Shown here one piece after another: positions 1-8,730 of a stretch of DNA of 35,223 bases. How positions within the stretch are numbered: the first letter of the stretch is position 1; every line of letters starts with the position of its first letter. The translations under genes were made by a program, and so were the position numbers. The notes under the pieces are model-generated. The model made no database searches. It was not told where the DNA came from and saw nothing but the letters and a program-made list of their open reading frames with translations. The DNA is from an uncultured Collinsella sp. (lineage in GTDB: Bacteria; Actinomycetota; Coriobacteriia; Coriobacteriales; Coriobacteriaceae): assembly GCA_902489945.1 (NCBI GenBank), contig CABUBZ010000013.1, positions 1 to 35,223 of the forward strand. Direction: 5' to 3'.

Positions 1-1
1 A

Positions 2-211
2 CGAGTGAACGCGGTCGCCCCCGGGTTTGTCGAGACAGATATGACGGCAAAGCTCTCGGAGAAGGTGCGTGCGGCAACCGAGGAACAGATTCCCCTTAAG
101 CGCATGGCACGCCCCGAGGAAGTGGCCGGCGTGGTGCGCTTTCTGGCGAGCGATGCGGCGGCCTACATTACGGGCGAGGTCGTACGCATTGACGGCGGAA
201 TGGCGATGTAG
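2..211 (+). CDS. fabG: 3-oxoacyl-[ACP] reductase, C-terminal fragment (cut by window edge)
   Basis: This is the last 69 or so codons of a short-chain dehydrogenase/reductase. The reading frame is already open at base 2, so the gene begins upstream of the window. The segment NAVAPGFVETDMT is the SDR stretch that follows the catalytic YxxxK, and the end GEVVRIDGGMAM matches the usual FabG C-terminus. FabG reduces 3-oxoacyl-ACP with NADPH in the fatty-acid elongation cycle. Its position directly before fabF, accB, fabZ and accC supports FabG over other SDR enzymes. The catalytic residues lie outside the window and cannot be checked. Confidence 0.9.
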   Translation, partial: RVNAVAPGFVETDMTAKLSEKVRAATEEQIPLKRMARPEEVAGVVRFLASDAAAYITGEVVRIDGGMAM

Positions 212-250
212 AAATCAGGGCCGAAGAACGGCTTGGATGAGGAGACCATG

Positions 251-1498
251 ATGGAACAGAGAGTTGCAATCACCGGCATAGGTGCCGTATCGCCGCTCGG
301 CAACACCGCGCTTGCCACCTGGGCGGCAATGTGCGCTGGCACGTGCGGCATCGGCCCGATTACGCACTTCGATACCGATGCATTTGCCGTCAAGGTGGCG
401 GCCGAGGTCAAGGGCTTTGACGGCAACGAGTACTTTGGCAAGCGTGACGCCAAGCATCTGGACCCCTGCGTTCAGTTTGCGATGGCGGCTTCGGACGAAG
501 CCATGCACGATGCGGGCTTTGATGTCGAAGGCGCCATCGATCGCGAGCGCCTGGGCGTCTACGTGGGCTCGGGCGTGGGCGGCATGACGACGCTCGTCGA
601 CAACGTCCATACGATTGCCGAACGTGGGCCCCGCCGCGCATCGCCCTATATGATCGCGATGATGATCCCCAACATGGCATCGGGCAATATCGCAATCCGC
701 CACAAGGCAAAGGGCCCGACCCTGCCCGTGGTGACCGCGTGCGCAACCTCGGCCCATGCGGTGGGCGAGGCGTTCCGCGCCATCAAGCACGGCTATGCCG
801 ACGCGATCCTCGCGGGCGGCGCCGAGGCGGCCATTATCCCCGATGCCGTTGCGGGCTTTACGTCCTGCCGCGCATTGACCACCAACCCCGATCCCGCGAC
901 GGCCTGCCGTCCGTTCGATGCAGACCGCGACGGCTTTGTGATGGGCGAGGGCGCCTGCGTGCTCGTGCTCGAGAGCATGGAACATGCGCAGGCGCGCGGT
1001 GCGCACATTTATGCCGAGGTCGTGGGCTACGGCAACACCGATGATGCCTATCACATCACGAGTCCTGATCCCGAGGCTGCCGGCATTGCCCGCGCGATAT
1101 CGCTGGCGGTGACCGAGGGCGACGTCAAGCCTTCCGAGGGTCTCTACATCAATGCCCACGGCACATCGACCAAGCTCAACGATTCGTCCGAGACGGCGGG
1201 CATTAAGCGTGCGCTCGGCGAGGACGCGGCGCGCGCCGCGCACGTCTCGTCGACTAAGTCGATGACCGGCCACATGATCGGTGCCACGGGCGCCATCGAG
1301 GTCATGGCCTGCGCCATGGCGCTCGAGCAGGGCGTGGTGCCGCCGACCATTAACTACCGCACGCCCGATCCCGCCTGCGATCTTGACTACACGCCCAATC
1401 GCGCAGTTCGCGCCGACCTTACCTGGGCGCTTTCGACCAACCTAGGCTTTGGCGGGCACAACGCCGCCATCGCGCTGCGTAGATATACGAGGAGCTAG
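251..1498 (+). CDS. fabF: 3-oxoacyl-[ACP] synthase II (KAS II)
   Basis: The product condenses acyl-ACP with malonyl-ACP to lengthen fatty acids. At 415 residues it has the normal FabF length. The catalytic triad is visible: Cys164 in TACATS, His303 in NAHGTST and His341 in MTGHMIG, with the glycine-rich end LGFGGHNAAI. I chose ATG 251 because AGGAG at 240-244 sits 6 nt upstream; ATG 248 (3 nt spacing) and TTG 233 are poorer starts. The gene follows fabG by about 40 nt and its 3' end contains the ribosome binding site of accB, so the two are probably cotranscribed. Confidence 0.96.
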   Translation: MEQRVAITGIGAVSPLGNTALATWAAMCAGTCGIGPITHFDTDAFAVKVAAEVKGFDGNEYFGKRDAKHLDPCVQFAMAASDEAMHDAGFDVEGAIDRERLGVYVGSGVGGMTTLVDNVHTIAERGPRRASPYMIAMMIPNMASGNIAIRHKAKGPTLPVVTACATSAHAVGEAFRAIKHGYADAILAGGAEAAIIPDAVAGFTSCRALTTNPDPATACRPFDADRDGFVMGEGACVLVLESMEHAQARGAHIYAEVVGYGNTDDAYHITSPDPEAAGIARAISLAVTEGDVKPSEGLYINAHGTSTKLNDSSETAGIKRALGEDAARAAHVSSTKSMTGHMIGATGAIEVMACAMALEQGVVPPTINYRTPDPACDLDYTPNRAVRADLTWALSTNLGFGGHNAAIALRRYTRS

Positions 1499-1501
1499 AG
1501 C

Positions 1502-1978
1502 ATGGATTCCAAAAGACTTGCCGAGATAGCCGATGTGATGGAGGACCGCGGCCTCACGCGCGTGCGTGTTGAGGAGCCCGATGGCACCGCGGTCGAGCTC
1601 GAGCGCGCGAGTGCCGCGCAGCCGGTTGCCGTGCCCATGCCTATGCCGGGTGCCGTGACTGCTCCGGCGGTGGCTCCTGTCGCCATGCCTGCCGCCGCGC
1701 CGGAGCCCGCCGCGCAGGCGCCTGCCGCCGCACCGGAGCCTAAGGGCACCGAGGTGACCGCTCCCATGGTCGGCGTTTTCTATGCTGCCCCGGCGCCGGG
1801 CGACGAACCGTTTGTGCACGTGGGCTCCAAGGTCAAGGCCGGCGAGACCCTCTGCATCATCGAGGCCATGAAGGTTCTCAACGAGGTGACGGCAGAGGTG
1901 GATGGCGAGGTGCTCGAGATCTGCGTGGCCGACGGCGACCTCGTGGAGTTTGGCAGCTGCCTCATGAGGATCGGATAG
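1502..1978 (+). CDS. accB: Biotin carboxyl carrier protein of acetyl-CoA carboxylase
   Basis: This 158-residue protein carries the biotin that shuttles CO2 between AccC and the carboxyltransferase. Residues 1-36 form a short N-terminal domain. Residues 37-80 are an Ala/Pro-rich flexible linker. Residues 84-158 are the biotinyl domain, with Lys124 in the EAMK motif as the biotinylation site. The start lies 3 nt after the fabF stop, and its Shine-Dalgarno (GAGGAG) is inside the last fabF codons, which suggests translational coupling. Length and domain order are typical of bacterial AccB. Confidence 0.96.
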   Translation: MDSKRLAEIADVMEDRGLTRVRVEEPDGTAVELERASAAQPVAVPMPMPGAVTAPAVAPVAMPAAAPEPAAQAPAAAPEPKGTEVTAPMVGVFYAAPAPGDEPFVHVGSKVKAGETLCIIEAMKVLNEVTAEVDGEVLEICVADGDLVEFGSCLMRIG

Positions 1979-1987
1979 GTGATATCC

Positions 1988-2410
1988 ATGAACAAAGAAG
2001 AGCTTAAGAAGCTGTTGCCGCATCGTGAGCCGATGCTTTTGCTCGACGAAGCCGAGCTAGTGGGCGACGAGGCCCACGGCAAGATCACGATTACGGGCGA
2101 CGAGTACTTTTTGCAGGGGCATTTTCCGGGAAACCCGGTCGTCCCCGGCGTGATCCAGTGCGAGATGCTCGCCCAGAACTGCTGCGTGCTGCTGATGGGC
2201 GATGAGGAGGCGCGCGGCGCGACGCCGTTCTACACGAGTCTGGACAAGGTGCGCTTTAAGCGTCCGGTGCGCCCGGGCGACACGGTGGATCTGGTGTGCT
2301 CCATCACGCGTGCGCGCGGGCCGTTCCGCTTTGCGACGGGTACTGCGAGCGTCAACGGTGAGGTTTGCTGCCGCGCCGATATGTCTTTTGCACTCATGCA
2401 CGAAAGTTAA
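1988..2410 (+). CDS. fabZ: 3-hydroxyacyl-[ACP] dehydratase
   Basis: The product dehydrates 3-hydroxyacyl-ACP to trans-2-enoyl-ACP. It is a single hot-dog-fold protein of 140 residues. The family motif GHFPGNPVVPGV contains His45, and Glu59 is the second catalytic residue (QCEM). A GTG at 1979 directly after the accB stop would add three residues. I prefer ATG 1988 because AGGTG at 1977-1981 is spaced about 6 nt from it. The gene sits between accB and accC, an order common in fatty-acid operons. Confidence 0.94.
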   Translation: MNKEELKKLLPHREPMLLLDEAELVGDEAHGKITITGDEYFLQGHFPGNPVVPGVIQCEMLAQNCCVLLMGDEEARGATPFYTSLDKVRFKRPVRPGDTVDLVCSITRARGPFRFATGTASVNGEVCCRADMSFALMHES

Positions 2411-2420
2411 GGAAGGCTTC

Positions 2421-3764
2421 ATGTTCGACAAAGTGCTCATCGCCAACCGCGGCGAAGTCGCGGTCCGTGTTATCCGCGCGTGCCGCGATATGGGCATCAA
2501 GACCGTCGCCGTCTACTCCACGGCCGATGCGGACGCGCTGCACGTGCAGCTTGCCGACGAGGCATATTGCATCGGCGGCCCGCGTCTTGCCGAGAGCTAC
2601 CTCAACGACGATGCTGTGCTCACCTGTGCCGTGAAGTCGGGGGCTAAGGCAATTCATCCCGGCTATGGCTTCTTTTCCGAGAAGGCGAGCTTCGTGCGCG
2701 ACTGCGACAAGTATGGCCTGGCGTTCGTCGGTCCTTCGGCCGAGGTGATCGACAGCATGGGCGACAAGGACGCCGCACGTCGAACGGCTGCCGCGGCGGG
2801 CGTGCCCATCGTGCCGGGTTGCGATTTGCTCAAAAGTCCCGAGGAGGCAACGGTCGAGGCCGAGCGCATTGGCTGTCCCGTGCTCATCAAGGCGCGTGCA
2901 GGTGGCGGCGGTCGCGGCATTCGCAAGGTCGAGCGCGTGGAAGATGCGGCAAAGGCGTTCATCGAGGCGCGTGCCGAGGGCGAGGCCGTTTTTGGCGACG
3001 GCGAGTGCTACATGGAGAAGTTTGTCGCGCCGGCGCACCACGTTGAGGTGCAGATTATGGCCGATAAGCAGGGCCATGTGTTTTCGCTCGGCGAGCGCGA
3101 GTGCTCGGTGCAACGTCGCAACCAAAAGCTGATCGAGGAGAGCCCCGCGCCGTGCCTCGACGGACACGACGATATTCGTGCCCGTATGCACAAGGCGGCG
3201 CGTGACCTGGCTCGTGCCGTTGGCTACGAAGGAGCCGGTACCATCGAGTTCCTGTATTCGGACGATGGCAATTTCTACTTTATGGAAATGAACACGCGCT
3301 TGCAGGTGGAGCATCCGGTTACGGAGTTTGTGACCGATACCGACCTGGTCAAGTGGCAGTTGCGCGTGGCGGCCGGCCAGCCTTTGCCCTTTGAGCAGGA
3401 GGACATGCCGGTCCGCAACCATGCCATGGAGTGCCGCATCAATGCCGAGACGCCGGACTTTCTGCCATCATGCGGAACGGTCACCGCGTTGCGTGTACCG
3501 GGTGGTCCGCGCGTGCGCTGGGATTCGGCCATGTTCACCGGTGCGACAGTTCCGCCGTACTACGACTCCATGCTCGGCAAGCTCATCGTGTGTGCGCCCA
3601 CGCGTGACGGCGCCATTCGCAAGATGCGCTCGGCCCTGGGCGAGCTCGTGATTGAGGGCGTGAGCGAAAACAGCGAGCTTCAGCTCGACGTGCTGGCAAA
3701 CGACGAGTTCTTGTCGGGCATGTATCACACTGATCTGATGGGGCATCTCTATGCTGATGAATAG
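2421..3764 (+). CDS. accC: Biotin carboxylase subunit of acetyl-CoA carboxylase
   Basis: The enzyme carboxylates AccB-bound biotin with ATP and bicarbonate. The 447 residues begin with the typical MFDKVLIANRGEVAVRV. Visible features are the HPGYGFFSE motif, the ATP-grasp glycine loop GGGGRGIRK near residue 160, and EMNTRLQVEHPVTE near residue 288 with the catalytic Glu and Arg. The open frame extends upstream to 2202, but ATG 2421 is preceded by AAGGAAGG at about 2409-2416 and matches the family start. The last 14 nt overlap accDA. Confidence 0.97.
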   Translation: MFDKVLIANRGEVAVRVIRACRDMGIKTVAVYSTADADALHVQLADEAYCIGGPRLAESYLNDDAVLTCAVKSGAKAIHPGYGFFSEKASFVRDCDKYGLAFVGPSAEVIDSMGDKDAARRTAAAAGVPIVPGCDLLKSPEEATVEAERIGCPVLIKARAGGGGRGIRKVERVEDAAKAFIEARAEGEAVFGDGECYMEKFVAPAHHVEVQIMADKQGHVFSLGERECSVQRRNQKLIEESPAPCLDGHDDIRARMHKAARDLARAVGYEGAGTIEFLYSDDGNFYFMEMNTRLQVEHPVTEFVTDTDLVKWQLRVAAGQPLPFEQEDMPVRNHAMECRINAETPDFLPSCGTVTALRVPGGPRVRWDSAMFTGATVPPYYDSMLGKLIVCAPTRDGAIRKMRSALGELVIEGVSENSELQLDVLANDEFLSGMYHTDLMGHLYADE

Positions 3765-5475
3765 AAAAGCGAAGACGGTCAACGTCCTCGAGGGGCCGAT
3801 GACCGAGTCGTGCGCCGAGTTTCCCGCGCGCCACGTGTTTATCAAGTGCCCGGAGTGCCGCCGCGTGATCGATGAGGCACGCCTGCACGACAACCTCGAG
3901 GTCTGCCCTCGTTGCGGCAAACACTTTCGCGTGAGCGGTCGCACGCGCATGCGCATGACGGTCGACGAGGGCACGTTTGAGGAATGGGATGCCAATCTGG
4001 CGTCGGAGGACTTCCTCTCGTTTCCCGGCTATGCCGATAAGCTCAAGAGCGTGAGCGAGCGTTCGGGCGAGCGCGATGCCGTTGTGTGCGGCAGGGGCAA
4101 AATCTGCGGTTGCGATACCGCGCTCTTCTTTATGGACGCTAACTTTATGATGGGCTCGATGGGCTCCGTGGTGGGCGAGAAGATCTGTCGCGCATTTGAG
4201 CGTGCGACCGAGCTGGGATTGCCAGTTGTCGGCTTTACCGTTTCGGGCGGTGCGCGCATGCAAGAGGGCGTGACCTCGCTTATGCAGATGGCCAAGATTT
4301 CTGCGGCGGTTAGGTGCCACAGCGAGGCGGGCGGCCTGTATATCACGGTGCTCACCGACCCCACGACCGGAGGTGTAACCGCGAGCTTTGCCATGGAGGG
4401 TGACATTATCCTGGCCGAGCCCGATGCCCTGACGGCATTTGCCGGCCCGCGCGTGATCGAGCAGAACATGCACAAGCGTCTGCCCAAGGGATTCCAGCGC
4501 TCCGAGTTTTTGCTGGAGCACGGCTTTTGCGATGCCGTTGTTCCGCGTGGCGAGATTGCGCTCACGGTAGGCGAGCTGTTGGCGCTGCACGAAGGGCATG
4601 CGCCCGGCCTGGGGGCACCGCATGAGATCGTGCATGCGGGTCGCCGCGGCAAAAAGCTGGGACACTTGTTTAAGCGCTCGCCGGCACCAAAAACCGCGCT
4701 CGAGATTGTCAAGCAGACCCGCTCGGCAGATCGCGCCACGGCGGGTGAGATGATCTCGCTGGGCCTGGATGGATTTGTGGAGCTGCACGGCGACCGTTAC
4801 TTTGGCGACGACGCCGCTGTGGTGGCTGGCATTGGCTGGAAAGACGGACGCCCCGTAACGGTCATCGCCATCGAGCGCGGCACCACGACCAAAGAGCGTA
4901 TGCGCCGCAACTTTGGCATGGCACATCCCGAGGGCTACCGTAAGGCGCGTCGCCTTATGCGCCAAGCCGAAAAGTTTGGTCGGCCGGTTCTGTGCCTGGT
5001 CGATACTTCGGGCGCGTTTTGCGGCATCGGTGCCGAGGAACGCGGTCAGGGCGAGGCCATCGCCCAGAATCTCATGGAGATGAGCGGCCTTAAGACGCCG
5101 ATTGTCTCGGTGGTGACAGGCGAGGGCGGCTCTGGTGGCGCGCTGGCGCTGTCCGTGGCCGACCGCATCCTGATGCTCTCGAGCTCGGCCTATTCGGTCG
5201 TGAGCCCCGAGGCCTGTGCGACGATTCTATGGAAGGATACCGAGCGCGCGAATGAGGCCGCCGAGGCGCTTAAGCTCACGGCCCCCGATCTGTTGGCGCT
5301 CGGCATCATCGACGGCATTGTTGATGATAGGGGCCTGTCGCATGAGGAGATTGCCGGTGCCGTCATGTCCTCGGCATTTGATGCCTTCGATACGCTTGGG
5401 CGGCTCGACGACGCGACCCTCACAAACCTCCGCTACGAAAAGTACCGCGCAATCGGTCAGTATCGCACGATGTGA
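3751..5475 (+). CDS. accDA: Fused acetyl-CoA carboxylase carboxyltransferase (beta-alpha, AccD-AccA)
   Basis: One 574-residue polypeptide joins the two carboxyltransferase subunits, which are separate proteins in E. coli. Residues 1 to about 295 are AccD-like, with a zinc ribbon (Cys33, Cys36, Cys52, Cys55). From about residue 316 the sequence is AccA-like (ALEIVKQTRSADR), including the GEGGSGGALAL oxyanion region and SVVSPEACATILWKD. It transfers the carboxyl group from biotin to acetyl-CoA to form malonyl-CoA. ATG 3751 lies within the end of accC (14-nt overlap), which implies coupled translation; ATG 3757 and 3799 are alternatives. The TGA stop lies inside the arm of a small hairpin (5470-5500). 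Confidence 0.95.
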   Translation: MLMNRKAKTVNVLEGPMTESCAEFPARHVFIKCPECRRVIDEARLHDNLEVCPRCGKHFRVSGRTRMRMTVDEGTFEEWDANLASEDFLSFPGYADKLKSVSERSGERDAVVCGRGKICGCDTALFFMDANFMMGSMGSVVGEKICRAFERATELGLPVVGFTVSGGARMQEGVTSLMQMAKISAAVRCHSEAGGLYITVLTDPTTGGVTASFAMEGDIILAEPDALTAFAGPRVIEQNMHKRLPKGFQRSEFLLEHGFCDAVVPRGEIALTVGELLALHEGHAPGLGAPHEIVHAGRRGKKLGHLFKRSPAPKTALEIVKQTRSADRATAGEMISLGLDGFVELHGDRYFGDDAAVVAGIGWKDGRPVTVIAIERGTTTKERMRRNFGMAHPEGYRKARRLMRQAEKFGRPVLCLVDTSGAFCGIGAEERGQGEAIAQNLMEMSGLKTPIVSVVTGEGGSGGALALSVADRILMLSSSAYSVVSPEACATILWKDTERANEAAEALKLTAPDLLALGIIDGIVDDRGLSHEEIAGAVMSSAFDAFDTLGRLDDATLTNLRYEKYRAIGQYRTM

Positions 5476-5500
5476 CAAAGGGACTTCCCGCATGTCACAT
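5470..5500. repeat. Small hairpin, GTCCC-core family, at the accDA stop codon
   Basis: Seven-base arms (ATGTGAC / GTCACAT) enclose the core AAAGGGACTTCCCGC. The left arm contains the accDA stop codon. The right half (CCCGCATGTCACATT) recurs at 6753-6766, so the two are copies of one element. There is no T-tract, so it is not a classical terminator. Confidence 0.6.
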
Positions 5501-5515
5501 TGAGAAAGGCGTTCC

Positions 5516-6730
5516 ATGTCACAAGTTTCTAACACCTCGTTTACAACGACGGTCTCATCAAACGCCATGGCCGTGGTGGACTATCTGTCCAAAAGCATGA
5601 TGTCGGCGCTGCCGTTTATTGTCTGCGCGGCGTTGTTCCGCACCGTCGCCGTCATTATGGGCGAAGGCATGCTGGGCCTGTGGTCTGCCGATTCCGAAAT
5701 CTATCGCCTGTTCTACAGTTGGCTCTATAACGCCGGTTACTACTTTTTGCCCATTTATCTTGGTTGGGCGGCCGCCCGCCAGCTCGGTTGCTCGGAGCAG
5801 CTGGGCATGATGCTGGGCGGCGTATTGATTGCGCCCGATCTGCTTAAGCTCGTCGATGCCGCATCGACGACGGGGGCATCGATGACTTCCGTGTATGGCC
5901 TGCTTCCCGCGCCGGTCAACGATTACACGACGACTGTTATTCCGGTTCTCATCTCGGTGCCCGTGCTATGGCGAGTGGAGTGTTTCTTTAAGCGCGTTAT
6001 CCCTAAGGCCGTGGCGTTTTCGTTTGTTCCGTTTGCGACCATGCTTGTCATGGTTCCGGTTTCGCTGTGTTTTACGGCGCCGGCGGGCAGCTATCTGGGC
6101 ATGTTGTTGGGCCAGCTTATGTTTATGCTTGGCAATTCCGGTGGCATCGTATCGCTGCTCACGCTCATGGGGCTTGCCGCGGGCTGGGAGTTCCTTAAGA
6201 TCGCGGGTGTCAGCAACGTTGTCCTATCGCTCGCCTATGCGCAGTTTATGAGTGTGGGAACGGATTCGTGCATCCTGATCGCCGCGACGATGGCAACGTT
6301 CGCCGTTTGGGGCATGCCTTTTGGCGCGTCGCTCCGCGTTGCGGATAAGGACGAGAAGGCGCTCATGCTGGGCTATTCAATCTCGGGCGTGCTTGGCGGC
6401 GTAAGCGAGCCGGCGTTGTACGGTTGCGGCTTTAAATATGGCAGGTGCCTGACGTGCATGGCCATTGGCGGCGCCGTCGGAGGCCTTGTTGCTGCCGTGG
6501 GCCACGTTACGGCCTATACCATCGGCATGACGAATGTCCTCATGGTCATTGGCTTTGCCACAGGTGGTTTTTCGAACCTGCTGTGGTGCTGCTTTGCCGG
6601 CGGTGTGGCATTTGCGGTGTCTGCGGCGCTGAGCTACTGCTTTGGCGTGGTGCCGGCGAAGGGGCAGGCGACGGGGGACGGAGCCGATTCGCCCAAAACC
6701 TCGAAGAGCGTGGCCGAGGCAAGCGCATAA
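5516..6730 (+). CDS. Orphan PTS EIIC-like sugar permease (glucose/beta-glucoside superfamily)
   Basis: The 404-residue protein is almost entirely hydrophobic, with about ten membrane segments. It resembles the EIIC domain of glucose/beta-glucoside/trehalose-type phosphotransferase permeases: an ALPFIVCAALFRTVAVIMG opening and GVSEPALYGCGFKYGR, which corresponds to the G(I/V)(T/S)EPALYG signature of these EIICs. No EIIB or EIIA domain is fused or encoded nearby, so phosphorylation would need partners from elsewhere, or the protein may have another transport role. The start ATG 5516 follows GAGAAAGG. It lies 40 nt after accDA with only a small hairpin between, so readthrough is possible. The substrate cannot be told from sequence. 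Confidence 0.75.
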   Translation: MSQVSNTSFTTTVSSNAMAVVDYLSKSMMSALPFIVCAALFRTVAVIMGEGMLGLWSADSEIYRLFYSWLYNAGYYFLPIYLGWAAARQLGCSEQLGMMLGGVLIAPDLLKLVDAASTTGASMTSVYGLLPAPVNDYTTTVIPVLISVPVLWRVECFFKRVIPKAVAFSFVPFATMLVMVPVSLCFTAPAGSYLGMLLGQLMFMLGNSGGIVSLLTLMGLAAGWEFLKIAGVSNVVLSLAYAQFMSVGTDSCILIAATMATFAVWGMPFGASLRVADKDEKALMLGYSISGVLGGVSEPALYGCGFKYGRCLTCMAIGGAVGGLVAAVGHVTAYTIGMTNVLMVIGFATGGFSNLLWCCFAGGVAFAVSAALSYCFGVVPAKGQATGDGADSPKTSKSVAEASA

Positions 6731-6736
6731 ATCGAT

Positions 6737-6762
6737 TGACAAAGGTGCAGTCCCGCATGTCA
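6737..6762. repeat. Small hairpin, GTCCC-core family
   Basis: Five-base arms (TGACA / TGTCA) enclose AAGGTGCAGTCCCGCA. The right half is shared with 5486-5500, and the left core AAAGGTGC is shared with 17360-17367 and 19383-19389. It lies 6 nt after the EIIC-like stop, just before the terminator. Confidence 0.6.
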
Positions 6763-6768
6763 CATTCC

Positions 6769-6801
6769 AAGGCCGTGGCCCGTGTGGGCTGCGGCCTTTT
6801 T
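6769..6801 (+). terminator. Intrinsic terminator after the EIIC-like gene
   Basis: A 13-pair stem (6769-6781 with 6786-6798, two G-U pairs), a GTGT loop and a following T run make a strong factor-independent terminator. It ends the transcript from the fatty-acid/EIIC region. Confidence 0.85.
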
Positions 6802-6828
6802 GTATCTGGGGGACAAAGTGGCTACACT
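6800..6828 (+). promoter_or_regulatory. Predicted sigma-70-type promoter for the CDF exporter
   Basis: TTGTAT at 6800-6805, a 17-nt spacer and TACACT at 6823-6828 fit the housekeeping consensus spacing. The -35 box overlaps the T-tract of the preceding terminator. Confidence 0.55.
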
Positions 6829-6874
6829 ACAATCCGTTTGAGCAATAGATATATAGGTAGTACCGTGGGGGCGG

Positions 6875-8035
6875 ATGCAGATGGTCGAGTGGATAGTTAA
6901 GCGCGCGCAGGGCGATCGTGCGCGTGTGGGCACGTTAGCGGGCATGGTGTGTATTGTCGCCAATGTTGCGCTTTGTGCTGCGAAGGGCGCAATCGGTGTG
7001 GTTTCGGGATCGGTTTCGATCGTGGCGGATGCCATGAACAACCTGTCCGATGCCAGTTCGAATATCGTGAGCGTGCTGGGCTTTAAGCTGGCGAGCAAGC
7101 CGGCCGACCCCGAGCATCCTTACGGCCACGGTCGCTACGAGTATCTCTCGGGATTGGTCGTGGCGGCGCTCGTGCTGCTGATTGGCGTTGAGCTGGTGAA
7201 GTCCTCGGTTGAGCGCGTCATTCACCCCGAACCTGTCGAGTTCTCGCTTGCCCTGGTGGCAGTTCTCGTGTTTTCGATGGTTGTAAAGCTCTGGATGGCG
7301 GCCCTCAACCAAAAGCTCGGCGATCGCATTGAGTCCGAGACGCTGCATGCGACCGCGCAAGATTCCAAGAACGATGTCCTTGCCACGGGCGCCGTGCTGG
7401 CGTGCGCAATTGTTTCGCAGGTGACGCACATCAATCTTGACGCGTGGGTCGGCCTTGCCGTTGGCGCCTATATTGGCTGGAGCGGCTTTGAGCTTCTCCA
7501 AGATACGGTGAGCCCGCTTTTGGGCCAGACGCCCGATCCTAAGCTCGTCGAGCATATCCGCAGCAAGATCATGAGCTATCCCGGCGTCTTGGGCGTCCAT
7601 GACCTAATGGTTCACGACTACGGCCCAGGCAGGAAGTTCGCAAGCGCTCACGCCGAGATGGCAGCCGAGGCCAGCCCGCTGGAAAGTCACGACACGCTCG
7701 ATAACATCGAGCAGTCGTTTAGGAACGAAGACGGCATGATTGTCACGCTCCATTACGACCCCATCGTGACCGACGATCCCAAGGTGGCGAGCATGCGTTT
7801 ACGCATTAACGCCATGGCCCAACAGATCGATAGCCGCCTTTCGATTCACGACCTGCGCTGTGTGCCGGGTCCTACGCACACCAACGTGATCTTTGACTGT
7901 GTGCGTCCCTCGGATCTGCAGATGAGTGCCGAAGACTTAAAGCACGCGCTGGCGAAACGTGTCGAATCCGAATATCCCAAGTCGATTGCCAAGATCACGA
8001 TCGACGAAGACTATGTAGGCCATACCCACGAGTAG
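6875..8035 (+). CDS. Cation diffusion facilitator family exporter (probably Mn/Fe type)
   Basis: The 386-residue membrane protein belongs to the CDF family, which exports divalent metals by proton antiport. Residues 1 to about 215 hold the transmembrane domain. The HGRYEYLSG segment after the second helix is a family hallmark. The metal site appears as N55-x3-D59 (NNLSD) in helix 2 and D-x3-D (DSKND) in helix 5, instead of the His-x3-Asp of zinc exporters, which points to manganese or iron. Residues from about 220 form the cytoplasmic dimerisation domain, followed by an unusually long C-terminal part ending in HTHE. The start could be ATG 6875 or ATG 6881; the G-rich stretch at 6866-6870 serves either. 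Confidence 0.88.
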   Translation: MQMVEWIVKRAQGDRARVGTLAGMVCIVANVALCAAKGAIGVVSGSVSIVADAMNNLSDASSNIVSVLGFKLASKPADPEHPYGHGRYEYLSGLVVAALVLLIGVELVKSSVERVIHPEPVEFSLALVAVLVFSMVVKLWMAALNQKLGDRIESETLHATAQDSKNDVLATGAVLACAIVSQVTHINLDAWVGLAVGAYIGWSGFELLQDTVSPLLGQTPDPKLVEHIRSKIMSYPGVLGVHDLMVHDYGPGRKFASAHAEMAAEASPLESHDTLDNIEQSFRNEDGMIVTLHYDPIVTDDPKVASMRLRINAMAQQIDSRLSIHDLRCVPGPTHTNVIFDCVRPSDLQMSAEDLKHALAKRVESEYPKSIAKITIDEDYVGHTHE

Positions 8036-8074
8036 AGCCGCGCCGATAAAGCTAGGTATACAGAAGGGGAGAGC

Positions 8075-8701
8075 ATGAAGCGTCTATATCTACTCCGCCA
8101 CGGCCAGACAGAATTCAACGTTAAAAAGCTCGTCCAGGGTCGCTGCGATTCACCGCTCACCGATCTGGGCCGTCATCAGGCACAGACAGCAGCCGCATGG
8201 CTAAAGGCCCACGGCGTTGTCCCCGACAAAGTAGTCTCGTCGCCTTTGGGTCGAGCCATGGACACAGCTCAGCTCGTCGCAACCGAACTCCTCGGCGCAG
8301 ACGCAGCAGCCGAGCCCTGCAAAGGCATCATCGAGCGCTGCTACGGCACCTTCGAGGAAGGCCCGCACGACGCGCTGCCCACCGACGTCTGGGATCCGGG
8401 CGAGGACCTGGTCCCCTTCGGAGGAGAAGGAAGCCGCGCGCTGCAAGAGCGCATGGTAGACACCCTCACCAATCTCATGGGCGCCGAGGGCATAGAAACC
8501 CTCCTAGCAGTAAGCCACGGCAGCGCCAGTCGCCAATTCATCAAGGCTGCAGCCCCAGAGGGCTTCGAGCTCCCAGCAAAACTCCCCAACTGCGCCATCA
8601 TGATCTTCGATTTCGAAGAGGCAAAGCCACAAGCAGAAGGCGAGTCTCATCAATGCAAGTTCACCCTCCAGCAAATTGTGGATCCCCAACAAAGTAATTA
8701 G
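8075..8701 (+). CDS. Histidine phosphatase (phosphoglycerate mutase-like) family protein
   Basis: The 208-residue protein opens with LYLLRHGQTEFN, the RHG motif with catalytic His9. Other active-site features are VVSSPLGRAMDTAQ (second arginine region) and AVSHGSASR (second histidine). Such enzymes are phosphatases or cofactor-dependent phosphoglycerate mutases acting on small phosphorylated molecules; the substrate is not evident. GAAGGGGAGAG ends just before ATG 8075. The gene uses more A-ending codons (GCA, AAA, CTA) than its neighbours, a mild difference that could reflect separate origin. It is followed by a very long inverted repeat. Confidence 0.85.
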   Translation: MKRLYLLRHGQTEFNVKKLVQGRCDSPLTDLGRHQAQTAAAWLKAHGVVPDKVVSSPLGRAMDTAQLVATELLGADAAAEPCKGIIERCYGTFEEGPHDALPTDVWDPGEDLVPFGGEGSRALQERMVDTLTNLMGAEGIETLLAVSHGSASRQFIKAAAPEGFELPAKLPNCAIMIFDFEEAKPQAEGESHQCKFTLQQIVDPQQSN

Positions 8702-8730
8702 CTGAGCGAGCAGAGTTAAGCAGACATCAA

